From Sporodiniella umbellata (taxonomy: Eukaryota; Mucoromycota; Mucoromycetes; Mucorales; Rhizopodaceae), in the NCBI GenBank assembly GCA_025677835.1, contig JAIXMR010000057.1, positions 62,001 through 126,000 on the forward strand: DNA of 64,000 bases. The letters are read 5' to 3'. The notes under the pieces are model-generated. The model was not told the origin of the DNA. It did no database searches and saw nothing but the letters and a program-made list of their open reading frames with translations. A program made the translations under genes and the position numbers. Shown in pieces: positions 1-11,865 of this stretch; the first letter of the stretch is position 1, and every line of letters starts with the position of its first letter.

Positions 1-36
1 TTTTTTCAATTGAACTGTATAATAAAAGGCACTTAC

Positions 37-626
37 AATAGAAACATCTTCCAATGCAATGTTAAAGTCTCTAGCACGCTTATATAATTCTTCACGGATT
101 TTAGCAGAAACAACTTCACGTTGAGTAATCAATTCGGAGGCATCGAATTGTGCAACGATAGCCTTCAATACTTCATTACCAATGGAAGGCAAAACTCTTT
201 CGTCGTAATCTTCACCCAGGTTTTGGTAAATGCTAGACAAGTTCTTCAATTCAGGTCGGTGCAAGACACGAAGAGTCAAAGAGACCATTTGCATATCTTT
301 GGAACCGGTGGTAGTGGAGATGTTACGAGGCTTGGTACGGACATCAAACAAAACAGCACGTTGGAGCCAAGGAACCAAAAAGTGGGTACCTTCACCTACT
401 GAAGCTTGCTTGACACCTTGAATACGGTCAAAAATGACAGCGCGATAACCACCTTGGACTAAAATTGGGTCATGTAAGTAAAAAAGCGAAGTAAAAAAAA
501 AAAAAAAAAAAAAAAGAAAAGGTAATCAATAGGAAGCTTACCATCGTACATGGCGGATTGGGCACCGCCAATAATAAGACCAGCAGGAATAGCGAGCTTA
601 GCAATCTTCTCAAGAATGGCAGCCAT
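37..626 (-). CDS. PHB1: Prohibitin-1, 5' part only
   Basis: Subunit of the ring-shaped prohibitin complex of the mitochondrial inner membrane, which chaperones membrane proteins and regulates the m-AAA protease. Two exons are visible: 543-626 (start ATG at 626) and 37-458; the second ends at a GT donor at position 36 and the rest lies outside the window. The N-terminus [17 protein letters not shown] is the usual membrane anchor, followed by [43 protein letters not shown] and [18 protein letters not shown], all hallmark prohibitin-1 segments of the SPFH/band-7 domain. The first intron contains a long A run. Identity is secure; only the C-terminal coiled coil is missing because of the window edge. 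Confidence 0.95.
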
Positions 627-745
627 TGTGTTTTTTTTCTTTTGAATACAAAATGGATGGTGGTAAAAAGACCCAAGGGAAAAAAAAAGGTATACCCAGC
701 CTCCGCTGTGACTGTTATTTTATTGAACTATAAAAAAAAAGAAAT

Positions 746-2472
746 CTAAAGTTCGATAAGTGGAGCATCGTCTGCTTTTTTTTGCTGAGCAGGCTGCGCG
801 GGTATTGATGAGTAGTGCTGCTCTGCATGGGCAGGGGGTGGGTGCTGGTAGTAACTTTGATAGTGTTGCTCTTGAGTGTTCAAAGAAGGGTGCGGATAGT
901 ATGGTTCTACTGAAGCATAACTAGGTTGATGTTGAGCAATACGTTCTTCCAATACTTGATCGTAGGCCTTTACAACAGCATTCAGCTTTTGATGTAACTC
1001 AATGAACATATTACGTTTGCGTATTGTTTCATCCAAGTCTTTGACCAGCTTGGGGTGAAGCGTGCCGATCTGAGTGTAAAGCTGGTTTACTTGAGGATCA
1101 CTTGATACATCTCCTCCTTTAGCCGCTATTCTATCAATAAGAGTGGAAAACAAAAGTATGTTTTCCATTTCTGACGAAGACAAAACATCCCTGGGTGCTT
1201 CTTGATTAGATATATTTAAATCGTTTAGGGAGGCAGCAATGGCAGCTGCCAAGTCTGGGTCTTCGTCTGCCACTGAAGTTTCCTGTCTAGGTTGCAACTT
1301 TACAAACCCGGCGCCGTAACTATTTTTTTGTTGCTCTGCCTCCTTTAAAGACAGCTCTATAGCTTTTTTTATATCATCATCAAACTCATTATTATCGGAT
1401 GCTGACGGCGGCTGCACTGATGGGAGAGTCACGGGATTGCTTGGCGGGGTAGAAGCAGGCTTTGAGCCTACCTTTTCCAATTTTACTTTGATATAACATC
1501 CATCACAGACTCGCACAGGCTCATTGATGCCCAATTGTGGCAAAGGCAAAGATTTAGCCGAACATTGCTGACAGAATGTTCCGCCACATCGACGGCAGTG
1601 ATGCTAAAGCTTTAGTTTAGTCCCTTTCTTTCTTTTAATATAACTTACCTTTCGGTTTGTAAGAGTAAAAGACGTGCGACATCTGTCGCATACATTTGAG
1701 TCAGACCACTCGGGAGCCTACAAAGTAAAATCGTTCAAATTCTTGTTTTTTTGTTTAAAGGCAGTTTGTTTACAGCTGCGGTTTCTAAAAAGATGCTATC
1801 AAGGTTTTCTCTCATAGGAGGGAATGTCATGCCTTCTGCTTTTAAAAGAGTGTAGGTGTCGTGCATGTAACTTAATCTCGGATTATTTCTTGAGGCGGTC
1901 CCCCAGGTTTGAATGATGCTCAAAAGTCTGTCCCTGACATCAACATTGCAAGCCTACAAAGGGCAGTAAGTGTTAATTTTTTTTTTAAAAAAAAGAAAGC
2001 AAAATATGTTATTTCACCGGTTACTTACAGACGACTTGAGAACAGACACAAGAGAATCCATAAACTCTCTTGTAGCAACTTCCCTCAGAAACATGTCTCC
2101 GCTGTTTTTTACACAAGTGTCCACAAGCTATTTGAAGATAATTATTTTGTTTAGCTTCTCTCCCGTACTGCCTATATTATTTTACAGAAAGAGTAGCAAG
2201 CTGGACATTGGGATTTTTGTGTGAAAGCCTTTCCTTTAAGGAGCGCATAGCATCTTTAGGGTTGACTTTTTTACTTCTAATTTCATCACTGATTTCTAAA
2301 TTAAGAGCCAAGTTCTCTTGGCCTGCAGGCAATAATTCAGAAGTAGCTTTTTCTTTTGAAAGGTAACATATGTTTTTAGTCAAAAGAGAGAGCAAAACAC
2401 AGCTAGCTATTTTTTCGAATGCAAGCAATTACCTACGAGCTCATCAAAAGGATTTGAGCCCCACCAAGACAT
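746..2472 (-). CDS. VPS27: ESCRT-0 subunit Vps27 (VHS-FYVE-UIM)
   Basis: Vps27/Hrs binds PI3P and ubiquitinated cargo on endosomes and recruits ESCRT-I for multivesicular body sorting. Six exons (746-1603, 1649-1717, 1774-1953, 2029-2127, 2186-2352, 2433-2472) give about 470 residues. The start [13 protein letters not shown] is followed by a VHS domain ([34 protein letters not shown]). A FYVE finger comes next ([14 protein letters not shown], then [14 protein letters not shown], giving the R(R/K)HHCR-type PI3P pocket). Two ubiquitin-interacting motifs follow ([13 protein letters not shown] and [13 protein letters not shown]), then a helical GAT-like region and a Q/H/P-rich tail. It ends in LIEL, resembling a clathrin-box motif. 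Shorter than yeast Vps27 but complete in domain order. Confidence 0.93.
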
Positions 2473-2880
2473 TGTTTGAGATTGTATTTGTAAAAGACAA
2501 TGGCCTCACATAATGCCACTATGTTAGTATTATTTATTTTCCGATTCGCTCTCCGGTAGGTCATTTAGCTTCATTATAAATATCCAACAAGGCTCAGGTA
2601 TCACAACACAAGCTGTCATAAAGGGCCGATTATGTCATGTTTGTCAAATAGATGAAATATGTTTAACTTGATAGGGAGAGCTAAGAGGCTTATACGATAA
2701 CGAAAGCGTGTTCAAGGCCATATATGATGGCTCGACCATTTTAGAACTTGAAAAACGTGATGAATTGCATTGTGACATGGAAAATTTATTTTCTTTTTTT
2801 TTTTTAAAAGGTCTCCTCCTTATTTTCTTTTTTTTTTTTTTTCTTCTTTATCACTTGCTGAAAAAAACAAAAAAATAGAA
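2473..2880. promoter_or_regulatory. Divergent intergenic region VPS27 / PITP
   Basis: This 408-base spacer separates two divergently transcribed genes and must hold both promoters. It is AT-rich, with pyrimidine (T/C) runs at about 2795-2855 just before the PITP start, a common fungal core-promoter style. I see no clear TATA box, RNA gene or ORF. Confidence 0.5.
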
Positions 2881-4110
2881 ATGATCATTAACGAATATCG
2901 CGTTATCAACAACTGCACTGAAAAAGAATACCAAGTTGGTAAAGCTAAAGCTTTAAACAAATTTTTGAAAAAAAAAAAAAAAAGCATTCATCTATACGAG
3001 ATGCTCATCTAATCTAAACAGCCCAACTCTATGCCACTGCCATGGCCTCTAAAAACCAAACCGGTGGTGGGGAAGGTGTTGAAGTCCTCAAAAATGAACC
3101 CTACGAAAAGCCTGGGGAAAAGGGGCAATACACTTTTAAAATTTACCGTTTAGAGTCCAAAGTACCCTCTTGGGTGCGCTCCATTGCTCCTGCTGGTGCA
3201 CTTGAACTTCATGAAGAGGTAAAGAATTAACTTGATCAATTTATCCCATATTGATATCATTGTTTATATTAGGCTTGGAATGCTTATCCTTATTGCAAAA
3301 CAGGTAATTAGTATGATAAAAGGCGAAAGAGGAGGGGCCTATCCTCTATATATATATATATATAAAGGAGACAGCCAACAGCCTTTGCGATATGTCGTTG
3401 ACGTAATGGAAGGGATAAGGCGGGGCTTAAAAGAAGTGGAAAAGAGTAAGGCATAGTTACTAACATTCGCTGGTTGTGTGTTTCTGCTTTTGTAGTTTTG
3501 ACGGTAAGTCTGTGACTGATTGAGTTTTATGAAAGCTAACTGGCAAAAATAACAGAACAAATGGATGGGAAACAACTTTTCGATTGTCTATGAAACATTA
3601 CACGTAGACGGATCTCGTGGCGAAATGGACAATGCACTCAAAATATCTGCTGAAGATCTTAAAAAGCGTAATGTTCATATTATTGATATTGCCAATGACA
3701 GCATCGACCGCAAGGATTATAAGAAGGAAGAAGACCCCAAACTTTACAAATCCGAAAAGACTGGCCGCGGCCCTTTGACTGATCCCCATTGGCAGAAAAA
3801 ATGTGATCCTGTCATGACCTGCTACAAACTTGTTTATATCGAGTTCAAGTGGTTTGGCTTGCAAACAAGAGTAGAAAAATTCATTGCAAGCTCTATTCAA
3901 AACCTGTTTACCACCTTCCACAGGTAAGTCAGACCTATGCCGATAGCAATCATTCGAATAGCTCACTTTTTTTTTTGCAGACAATTGTTTTGTTGGACAG
4001 ATAGATGGTTTGGTTTGACAATTGAAGACATCAGAAAGATGGAAATAGAGACGAAGAAGGAGTTGGACGAAAAGAGAAATGCAGAAATTGCCTCCCAGAC
4101 TGGAAACTAA
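2881..4110 (+). CDS. Class I phosphatidylinositol transfer protein (PITP)
   Basis: START-like protein that exchanges phosphatidylinositol and phosphatidylcholine between membranes. It belongs to the metazoan-type PITPNA/B family, not the Sec14 family. Exons 2881-2938, 3022-3218, 3273-3303, 3496-3503, 3556-3923 and 3981-4110 give 263 residues, matching the family length (about 270). Signatures: IINEYRVI at the start, [68 protein letters not shown] and [15 protein letters not shown] near the C-terminus. The fourth exon is only 8 bases (TTTTGACG); without it the reading frame and the conserved segment KTVLTNKWM are lost. The 192-base intron before it is unusually long here and includes a TA repeat. 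Convergent with the chitin deacetylase downstream. Confidence 0.93.
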
Positions 4111-4288
4111 ATAACTTTAGAGCTTCATTTTTTTTATTATTATATTTTTGGCATTTATTTTTTGTTTTGTTTTGTTTTAAAAGAGGAGAAAAGTTCATAA
4201 AGAAAAGAGAAGAAACAGTTTTTTTTTTTAAAAAAAAAAAGATATGTTCTTTGGTCTATTTTTTGTTTTTTTGTTTATTTTGGTTTAC

Positions 4289-5639
4289 TTAAGAGAATGC
4301 AAAAAGGATAATAAATAAAGTAATAACACAGTTGATTGCTTTAAAATCGGAAAGCAACGCAGCATAGCTAGATGAGCCGCCAGAACCCATGCTGGCTCGA
4401 GTGACACTGATGGTATTTTTTGAGTCGAACCCGTTAAAGGTAATAACGTCTTCAAGGTAAGGTTGTGAGATGTTCATGCATGTAGCAACATCAACTATAC
4501 GACTATAGCTTTTTTGAATATCTGGGTAATGGTTCATAAAGAACTCCATCGTCATACCGTTGATTTCGTGGGAAAGAACGATATTTCCTTTAGTTGCAAA
4601 GGTTCCGTTGAGTCCCATCTGTATGTAGTCCCTGTATTTTTGGTTTACTGTGTCTGTAGTCACACCAGGCTTTGTACCCGCTGCCCAGTCGTTTGTGTCC
4701 AAATTCCAAAGAATGGCTGTCATGTTCAGCTGTGTAGCAATCCAACGAACACGGTCGTCCAAATCCCCCAAAGCCTATGTATAGTGCTCAGTATTAGTAT
4801 CATTGTTGTTTTTTGTTTAAGAATCCAGTAAGCACTTACAGGTCGCCAATAAAGAGGGGTAATCCCTGTGACGTATTTAATAGCCTTTGCAGTGTAATAA
4901 AGTTCGGCTAGTACTTCTTGATTTGTTAAGGTAGTCATCATTTTGTGAGACCACGTATGACCGCAGAGATGGTGGCCGTCTTTTAAGCCCCTTAGAGCAC
5001 CATACGGCCAGTTCAATACATTTGAGCCTATATAAAACATGGACGCTTTCTGATTATTTTCTGCAAGATAGTCATAAAACGCATTATGAGAACAGTTGGG
5101 CCCGTCATCAAATGTCTATCAAGAGCGTAAATATACTTTTATCTTTATTTTTTTTTTTTTTACATATATAGCTTGAGACTTACTAGACCCCATGTCTGTG
5201 GCTCTGGGCACTGGACTACATCAGCATGAATGTCTTGGGATTTAGGGCGAGTACATTGTGTGGCAGACCACCAACACGCAGGGTCGTTTACTGTATCGTA
5301 GCCAGTCAAATCTAGACTTCCCATCGAGTTTAAAGATCGGATAGGTACTTGAGGAGCTTTGGACCAGTCAATAGACTGGTACAGTTGAGTGAACTCTGGT
5401 GATGAGTCCATATTGTTACTGGTAGCAATACCCCATATAGTGGGCCACTCCTCGTGTTGTATCGTGAAATCAGATTGGTAATAAGTACATTCTGTTGCTT
5501 CATCATGTACGGAAGTTTGAGGGATACTTGGAATATTAATACTCGATGGATCCGTTTTTGTGGGAAACCATGAAATATCGACAGATCCAAACACCTTTCT
5601 GCTTAAAAACAAAATAACTAAAGCTTGAAACATCCACAT
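4289..5639 (-). CDS. Chitin deacetylase, GPI-anchored
   Basis: Secreted carbohydrate esterase family 4 enzyme that removes acetyl groups from chitin to make chitosan in the cell wall. Exons 4289-4774, 4840-5115 and 5184-5639 give 405 residues. A hydrophobic signal peptide (FQALVILFLSRKVFG) starts at the ATG at 5639; an upstream in-frame ATG at 5684 is possible. NodB motifs appear in order: TFDDGP (catalytic and metal Asp), HTWSH (metal His pair), RPALGDLDDRVR, LWNLDTNDW and IVLSHEI. Motif 3 has Ala-Leu where Pro and an aromatic residue are usual. The C-terminus is a small-residue stretch (GSGGSSS) followed by a hydrophobic tail (VITLFIILFAFS) ending the protein, as expected for GPI anchoring at the plasma membrane or wall. 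Confidence 0.93.
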
Positions 5640-5847
5640 TCTAATGTACTTTGTAAAAATAAAATAAAGAAAAGAAAATAGCAAAACCTCTGAACGGAAA
5701 TTAACGAATTATATATAAATCTACACCAAATATCTCTTCACAAAAAAAGTAAAATAAGATCAAATAAAGCCATAGGTATTTTTAATTCTCCCGACTAATT
5801 GTCCACAACAAAAACGAAGATACAGCTTGCCCAATATTGAACCATCT

Positions 5848-6680
5848 TTAAGCAGTGTCAAGCAATTGTGTCAAACAGTCTTTGCCAAATTGCTTCTGGA
5901 ACCTCAAAATTTTTTGATTGATCGTTTCTATCAAAACGGTCGATGTTTCTTCACAGTTTAATGGTACAGGAGTCAGTGGGCTGTTTGGTGATAATAAACA
6001 GTATTTGTTTGGTTGGTTTTTCGATTTTAGTTTGTTTAAGTACTCCATTATACTCTCTACTCTTTTGGACATATCAGACAGACTCATATTGGCATGCGGG
6101 TAGTTTATCTTTCCGCGCACATATCTTTCTGGGCTCGTGTCTACTTCATAGTCCCAGCTCAAGACACTTTGTTTATTTTTTTCTACAACAATAAGCGGTA
6201 ATACTTTTCTTCGTCGTTTGATTGGTCTTTTTGAATCGGCGATTTTACTATTGGGGTTATCAACATCATCCATATGTTTTGGTCTAAATGATAACCGCAA
6301 AGAATGTGTTATTTTTGTGTGTGTTTGTTTGTCAATCTCTTTGTTTACTTTTCGCTTGTATCCTTAGAAGTTTTCTCAAGCGTAGAATGACAGACTTCGC
6401 AATAGTAGCGCTTGGGAATGTTTTCAACCTTGAGGCCAATGCAAGGACAGTGTTGCCATACTTCACATTTTTCGCACTGAACCATAAGTTCTTTATTGTC
6501 TAGAAATGCCAATTGAGAAAGCTAAATGTGGAATCTTGTTTTAAAAGGCTTACTGGACTGTCCGCTCACACATATTGTTACAGAGCCACTTTTGCTTAAA
6601 ATGCCTTCCTCTTTTGATAGCGAATCAAAAGAAAATCCCAATTCGTGGTTTTTTGTACTTCTTGGAGCTAAACTTATCAT
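5848..6680 (-). CDS. PHD-finger protein (Cti6-like), variant finger
   Basis: Small nuclear protein with one PHD finger, a histone-tail reader fold. Exons 5848-6283, 6349-6499 and 6554-6680 give 237 residues starting MISLAPRSTKN. The finger is near residues 35-90: ICVSGQSNNKELMVQCEKC, then EVWQHCPCIGL and YYCEVCHS. The spacing and the WQH motif resemble fungal Cti6-type fingers of histone deacetylase complexes, but the second zinc ligand of the usual CxCG start is Ser (CVSG). Downstream are a basic KRPIKRRRKVLP nuclear-localisation-like patch and a helical region rich in Lys/Leu. The exact complex cannot be told from sequence. Identity as a PHD protein is good; a Cti6 orthologue is only a suggestion. 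Confidence 0.8.
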
Positions 6681-6903
6681 TAGAACTCTGTATCACGTAA
6701 AGCGACGATAAATACTTGCGCATGTATCAAAAAATCTATCAAGATCGAAGAACAAAAAGGTATAAATAATAAGAATTGCTATATTAAATACAAACTAAAC
6801 AAATAATTATAAATATATAAAAAAAGCATACAAACAAGTAAACAGAAAACAAAAACGAAAAAAAAAAAAAGAAAAAAAAAGAGCTTTGTTAGAGTAGATG
6901 TGT

Positions 6904-9900
6904 TTATTGATAATCAATTTTTATGTGGATCTCCCCTTGGGGTTCCAAGGGTAGCCACTGATCTGAAACAGATATCAGATTTTTCAAAGTACTCTGAAAC
7001 GTACCGATATCCTCGGAATGGAATGTATGCACATCCTTAACTTTAATATCCAAGACTTTCTCTCCGTCTAGATGGTCGAGGTTAGCAAATTCATTCCATT
7101 CAGGCTGTCCTGTCCTTTTTGCCTTCTTAGTTCTTAGGACAAGATGGTTGTCGATACTCAAGTACACTACTGGATTCATTTTATTTTCATCTCCTGAAAG
7201 CCCTTTGGCTTCCAGTATATGAATTGCCAGTCTTGTAGGTACCGTAATAGATTTGGGTAAAGGCTGAGACCAATCAAAGGCAGAATTTCCTGTACTGCTA
7301 GTTGTCACTCTACGCGTCAACGTTTTCATAAAGGTAGTGTGGGTTTTCTGTCGTGTAAGTAACTGTGGATCCCACTTGAGTCGGATACGTACAGTTGAGT
7401 CTTCTACACCTTTTATACCATCCAGTGGTATATTCCAATCACGAGCACAAAAACTTTCTACCCGGTCGCCTCTTAGCGAAATACCACCAGAGCCTTTTGG
7501 TAGTTTAGTTTAGTTTTCTTTTTTTTGTTTTTTTTTTTTGTTTTCCAATACTTGCCTATTGGGGCATCACCAGAAAACTGGTTCCAGCTAAATACTTCTA
7601 CTCTAAAAATTGCAGTTACACGTGACACAATGGGTATCTGAAAACTTTCTCCTTTCCATACAGGATTGAGAGTTTTTTTGATAGTGGTGCTCCTATGAAC
7701 TACTTCACCATTGATTGTGAACTTGATGTATGGGTCGCTGGTACCTGATCGATCTGCAGGCTTTAAATTTTTAGCATTCAACAGAGTTACCGTAAGATTG
7801 CCTTGGTCTGAACGAGTTTAGTAAAGCTAAACATATATAAATAGCAGAGAGTTACTTACTTTCAAGACTTTCGTCAGGATTCATTTGGTAATTGTTTAGA
7901 GGTGTGTAGTCAAAACTTAGTCTCATTTGACCGGCACCGCCTATTAAATCATACCATAGGCCTTCATCATCTTCAAAACTCTGACCATTACGCATTCGTT
8001 TTTTGATCAACCGAATAAGGCGTTCGCAACTCTCGTACCAGTATCCAACCTTATCCTTGATGTTTTCAGAAATAACCTCAATAGCCACTCTTGAAAAGCC
8101 CACATCTTTGATAAACGCATCAGAGGAAACGCCAAAAGCGATTGTTTTGCCCTTTCTTATTCCTGTCTTGAACTGAGGTACAAGTGAGTCGACCAAGAGT
8201 TGACAGTGAACTTCCAGTGCTTGTTTGAGTTTCAGCTCATGTATTTTTACTGTTATAACTCCTGTACTAAACGTATTTAGATCTAGTATTTCATCAGGCG
8301 TAAAGCGTGCTCCCTGACATGTAGTTGAACTTAGAGTGGGTAAGAACTCTGCACAGTAATGGACAGTGCTGTTTTTCAAACCACCCACCAAGGGCGCCTC
8401 CTTTTCTTCTTTGATCTCGAGAGCTTCGTAAACAGGAACGTCATCAGATTCCTCGCGCAGTTTGGCGATATCATACATTTGGATCAGGGCTGAGCCTAAG
8501 GATTTATTCTTATCGTTAGTGACCTCCATCATCTCAAGCACAAGATCTTCACGAAGTGAGTGGACAGGTATATAATGAAATTCTCCCCATTCTGGAGAAT
8601 TAGTGCTATCCAGAGTTTCTGTTCTTCCTCTATCTTGAGTACCAGACTTTATTCGGATATATGACTCACGCTTGATACTGTCGCCACAATTGACGGACCA
8701 AATAGACAGTCTGACCACTCCAATAGGCGGAACTAGTAAACTTCAATAAAAGCGTTTCCTTAATCTAACGTGTATTTGTTACCATAAATCCCAGAGGCAC
8801 CACCCATTTTAGACAGCCCATTCAGAACAACCGACCTCCATTGGACACTCAGTCTTAGTCTTGAGCTAATTCCTTTGGTAGTATCAGAAAGATCCCACCA
8901 ATAGTCAGCTGCTACTTGTTCATTGAAAATCTGGATCAAATAAGCCGACCATTGACCCAAACGTCGAGTACCATCGTGCAATCCGACATGGACATGAACC
9001 TCTGTCTTGTCCAGAACAAGAATTTCAAATGAACGTTCAAACTTTGGATTTGGAGTGTACTTGAAAGTAGGCGTCTGAAATCGATCTATACCATTGATCT
9101 TAATGACTGCATAAGGGTTTATTCGTTGATCAGGACCCAGGTTTCGACATTCGTGGATCGTTACTCGAAGAATACCAGAGTCTACAAAGCGAGATTATGT
9201 GAATATCTTGTTCTGTTTTTATCACTTACTTGAAGCCTCAGGGGCAATAAAAGTGCCATCCTTTTGTAATACAGGCGCAGATACTGGGAAATACTTCATG
9301 TCTGCACTCAGATCGGTTATGTGTTTTCCGTGGCGTAGCATTGGTATAGTTCTAAAAATATAAATTTCAGCATACTCCCTTCTTTTTTTTAGGTATTTTG
9401 ATGCCTACAAGCCATTAAGTGCGAGCTCTTCTGTACTTTCAACATCTTTCAGATCGAAATGGGCTTTTGCCAATCGCTTCCCTGCTTTTTTCAAGCTATT
9501 TGTCGTGCGTAACTCCATTGCCAATATGGACTTTAGGTCGTGAAGTAACAAAAATTTGGTTTCATTCCAGTGAGGTATACGTGTGTTTTCGCAAACGGAG
9601 GTTTTTTCTAGTTCTTGCTGAGCTTCGTTCAGATAGAAACGAACAAAAGGATGAAGTGACGCATCATTTGTATCGATCTTTGTACACGAGTGGATTGTGA
9701 TAGCCAAGACTCCGTTTGCTTTACCTACCAACGGATTGTCAAAAAAAAAATTTTTTTTGTAGCGGTGAATTTTTTTTACTGATGTCAAGCTCCCCTGAGA
9801 AGAATTTTTCTGCGTCAAAAGAAAATACATTAGGATAGTAAAACATTGGCCCTAAGATAGCATGTGCTTGGTCTCGTACAAATCCTTGTAGGCCTGGAAT

Positions 9901-11113
9901 CTAGTGTTTGCTAAGAAATAATCGCTCTATCCAAGTAAAAGCTTACATTGTTAACATCAAAACCAAAGGTATCACCCCCTAATGGCTTTAAAACATAGTC
10001 GAAGACTGGTTTTTCCATAAAACAGACATCTATTATCTTTACGTGCGGCATGTGGGTCATGAGCTGTAGTTTTATCCGCATACGCCCCTTGAAGCTCATG
10101 TCTTCCACCAACACGGGAAACGCAGTCCCTACCAGCCCTGTTCCTAACCGAATATGTAGGACAACTTTAGGACTTACTTTAGTTTCTACTTCTTCTTTTG
10201 TTAGTCCGATGATATCATTGGGTGTAAATGAAACAGTCCAGTCCATACACTAGTCACATCATATGAGCGTTTTGCCAATGGACGCGATTTTTTTTATATA
10301 TGGTTTTGCTTACAATTGTATTGGGCTCTGTTTGAAAGAAAGTATGTATTTTTTCAACACAGAGAGGCTTTGAGCCTAAAGTGAACGAACTTAAACGTAC
10401 AGAGTCCAGAAAAGCCGGAAGATAGTCTACCAGGTAAGTATCGATATTTTCGATTACATAAGTGCTCAGAACAGGCTCGAAGATAAGCCAAAATTTGTGT
10501 AAGAAGCTGTTGAGCCATTCTGCTTTTTCGGACAGCTCTAAAGGGACACTGTTTAATGCACGCTGGATATCGTCTGTAGCACAGCTTTCAAATCGTCTGG
10601 CAGAAATTCTGTAATAAGAAACTAATCGGAGAAGCAATTTCATTTCTTTAACATATCCATCAATAGTATTAAAAACCTCTTACAGAGAAAACAAGAGCCT
10701 ATAGCAATACCAAGCGCGCCCAATGTTTTTGCTAATACAAAAAAACCTATCCCTACGCAGTATATGACTATTCCGTCTAGCCAGTTGTGTTCTCTATCGT
10801 GTTTTTTTTCTGTCGCTAGCACCTTGAGAGGTCCCCCCGGATTGGTCATGGACGAAAAAGCGGTCCAGCCAATACGAGAATCGTCCGGAAGTGGGCGAGA
10901 AATAGAGTATCCCGCGATTGTATGAACTACAGGCCGCGTTGTAAAGGCGACGTCTTCCACAGGCTTTCGTTGGGAAGCCTCAATTGCTAGCTTGATTTCA
11001 TCCGCATTGCTTGAGCCGATTTCGGTTGCGAATCCGTCTTGATGTTTGCCAAAGCTTCTAAAGTCCGGAACTTGGGGAAGTTCATTGTTGTCAGACGCTA
11101 CTGGCTCCTCCAT
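6904..11113 (-). CDS. Tricalbin / extended synaptotagmin (SMP + C2 domains)
   Basis: ER-plasma membrane tether and lipid-transfer protein. Ten exons (6904-7493, 7556-7807, 7860-8732, 8783-9181, 9230-9351, 9409-9724, 9780-9900, 9947-10249, 10314-10621, 10684-11113) give 1,237 residues. The order is an acidic cytosolic N-terminus, a hydrophobic hairpin (IVIYCVGIGFFVLAKTLGAL), and an SMP domain (ESCATDDIQRAL, EKAEWLNSFLHKFW, FTLGSKPLCVEKI, FDVNNIPGLQGF). Several C2 domains follow; the clearest is LLNAKNLKPADRSGTSDPYIKF, which keeps calcium-binding Asp residues. The last C2 (IHILEAKGLSGDENKMNPVVYL) lacks most of them. One intron (7494-7555) appears to be GC-AG, with the donor read as G|GCAAGT. 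Length and order match yeast Tcb1-3. Confidence 0.93.
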
Positions 11114-11293
11114 AGAAAGAAAGAAAATAATACAGAAAGAAAGGAAAGAAAAAAGGGAGACAGAATGTGATTATATAATTCGCCAAAACGGATAAACCAC
11201 TTTTCTTCAAGTTCCTTTCTTTTTTTTTTTTTTTTTTTTTTTTTTTGTTTATGTCAGTAGTCTTTTTTTGGTTTTTGGTTTTTCGTGCAGGGT

Positions 11294-11585
11294 TTAGGCC
11301 ATAGTTATTTCTTCAACTTTTGTTTTAGTTTTGCAAAGCGCCTTTGGCCAAGGCTTGTATAAGAAGCGTTCAGAATTTTTACGGGTCAGGTCAAAGACTT
11401 CGAGGCTTTGCCTGCTCTGATCGTTCTTCTGCCTTATTTCTTTGCTTGGTACTATGCGGTACTGTGATAATACTGCTTGCCCAGTTGATTTACACGTCAA
11501 AAAGAATTATGGAGAGAAAAACCAAAGCCGTTTGGGTATATATGCTTCTTAGTGTTGCCCAAGGCTTCTCTAGCCATTTTGGCAT
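11294..11585 (-). CDS. Possible small single-pass membrane protein
   Basis: I do not recognise this family. An ATG at 11585 opens MPKWLEKPWATLRSIYTQ followed by a hydrophobic segment (TALVFLSIILFD), then a stop in frame. Removing a 34-base GTGTAA...CACAG segment restores frame into YRIVPSKEIRQKND, which runs to a stop at 11294 and contains a basic KPWPKALCKTKTK tail. The joined product would be about 86 residues: short N-terminus, one membrane helix, charged C-terminus. A 34-base intron is shorter than any other modelled here, so this may be a real tiny intron, a frameshifted relic or coincidence. It sits between the tricalbin start and the eS17 gene. Confidence 0.35.
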
Positions 11586-11865
11586 TTAAAAGAACTAGTA
11601 TAAACTTAAGCAGTGTCCGGGATCAATCGCGAATTCTACATCGCCTTTCGAAAACATATAAAAAGCGAAACTAGAGTCCATAGAGCCATTTTGTTTGCAT
11701 TGTTGTCCATGAGTATTTGGAAAAAAAAAAAAAAATTCATCCAGAAAAAACTCCGGGCCGCACCCCTAATTTAGTTCCCCGACTGTAATGTCGTTCAGAA
11801 AGAAGAACATATAACATCCAAGCTCCCAATTGATAAAACCTTCTCTTTTTTTAGATTTATTCACT

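Noticed and set aside
3232..3456. ORF in the PITP intron region with a YIYIY repeat
   Set aside because: It reads through the TA microsatellite of a large intron and matches nothing in PITP proteins. Flanking exons join correctly without it.
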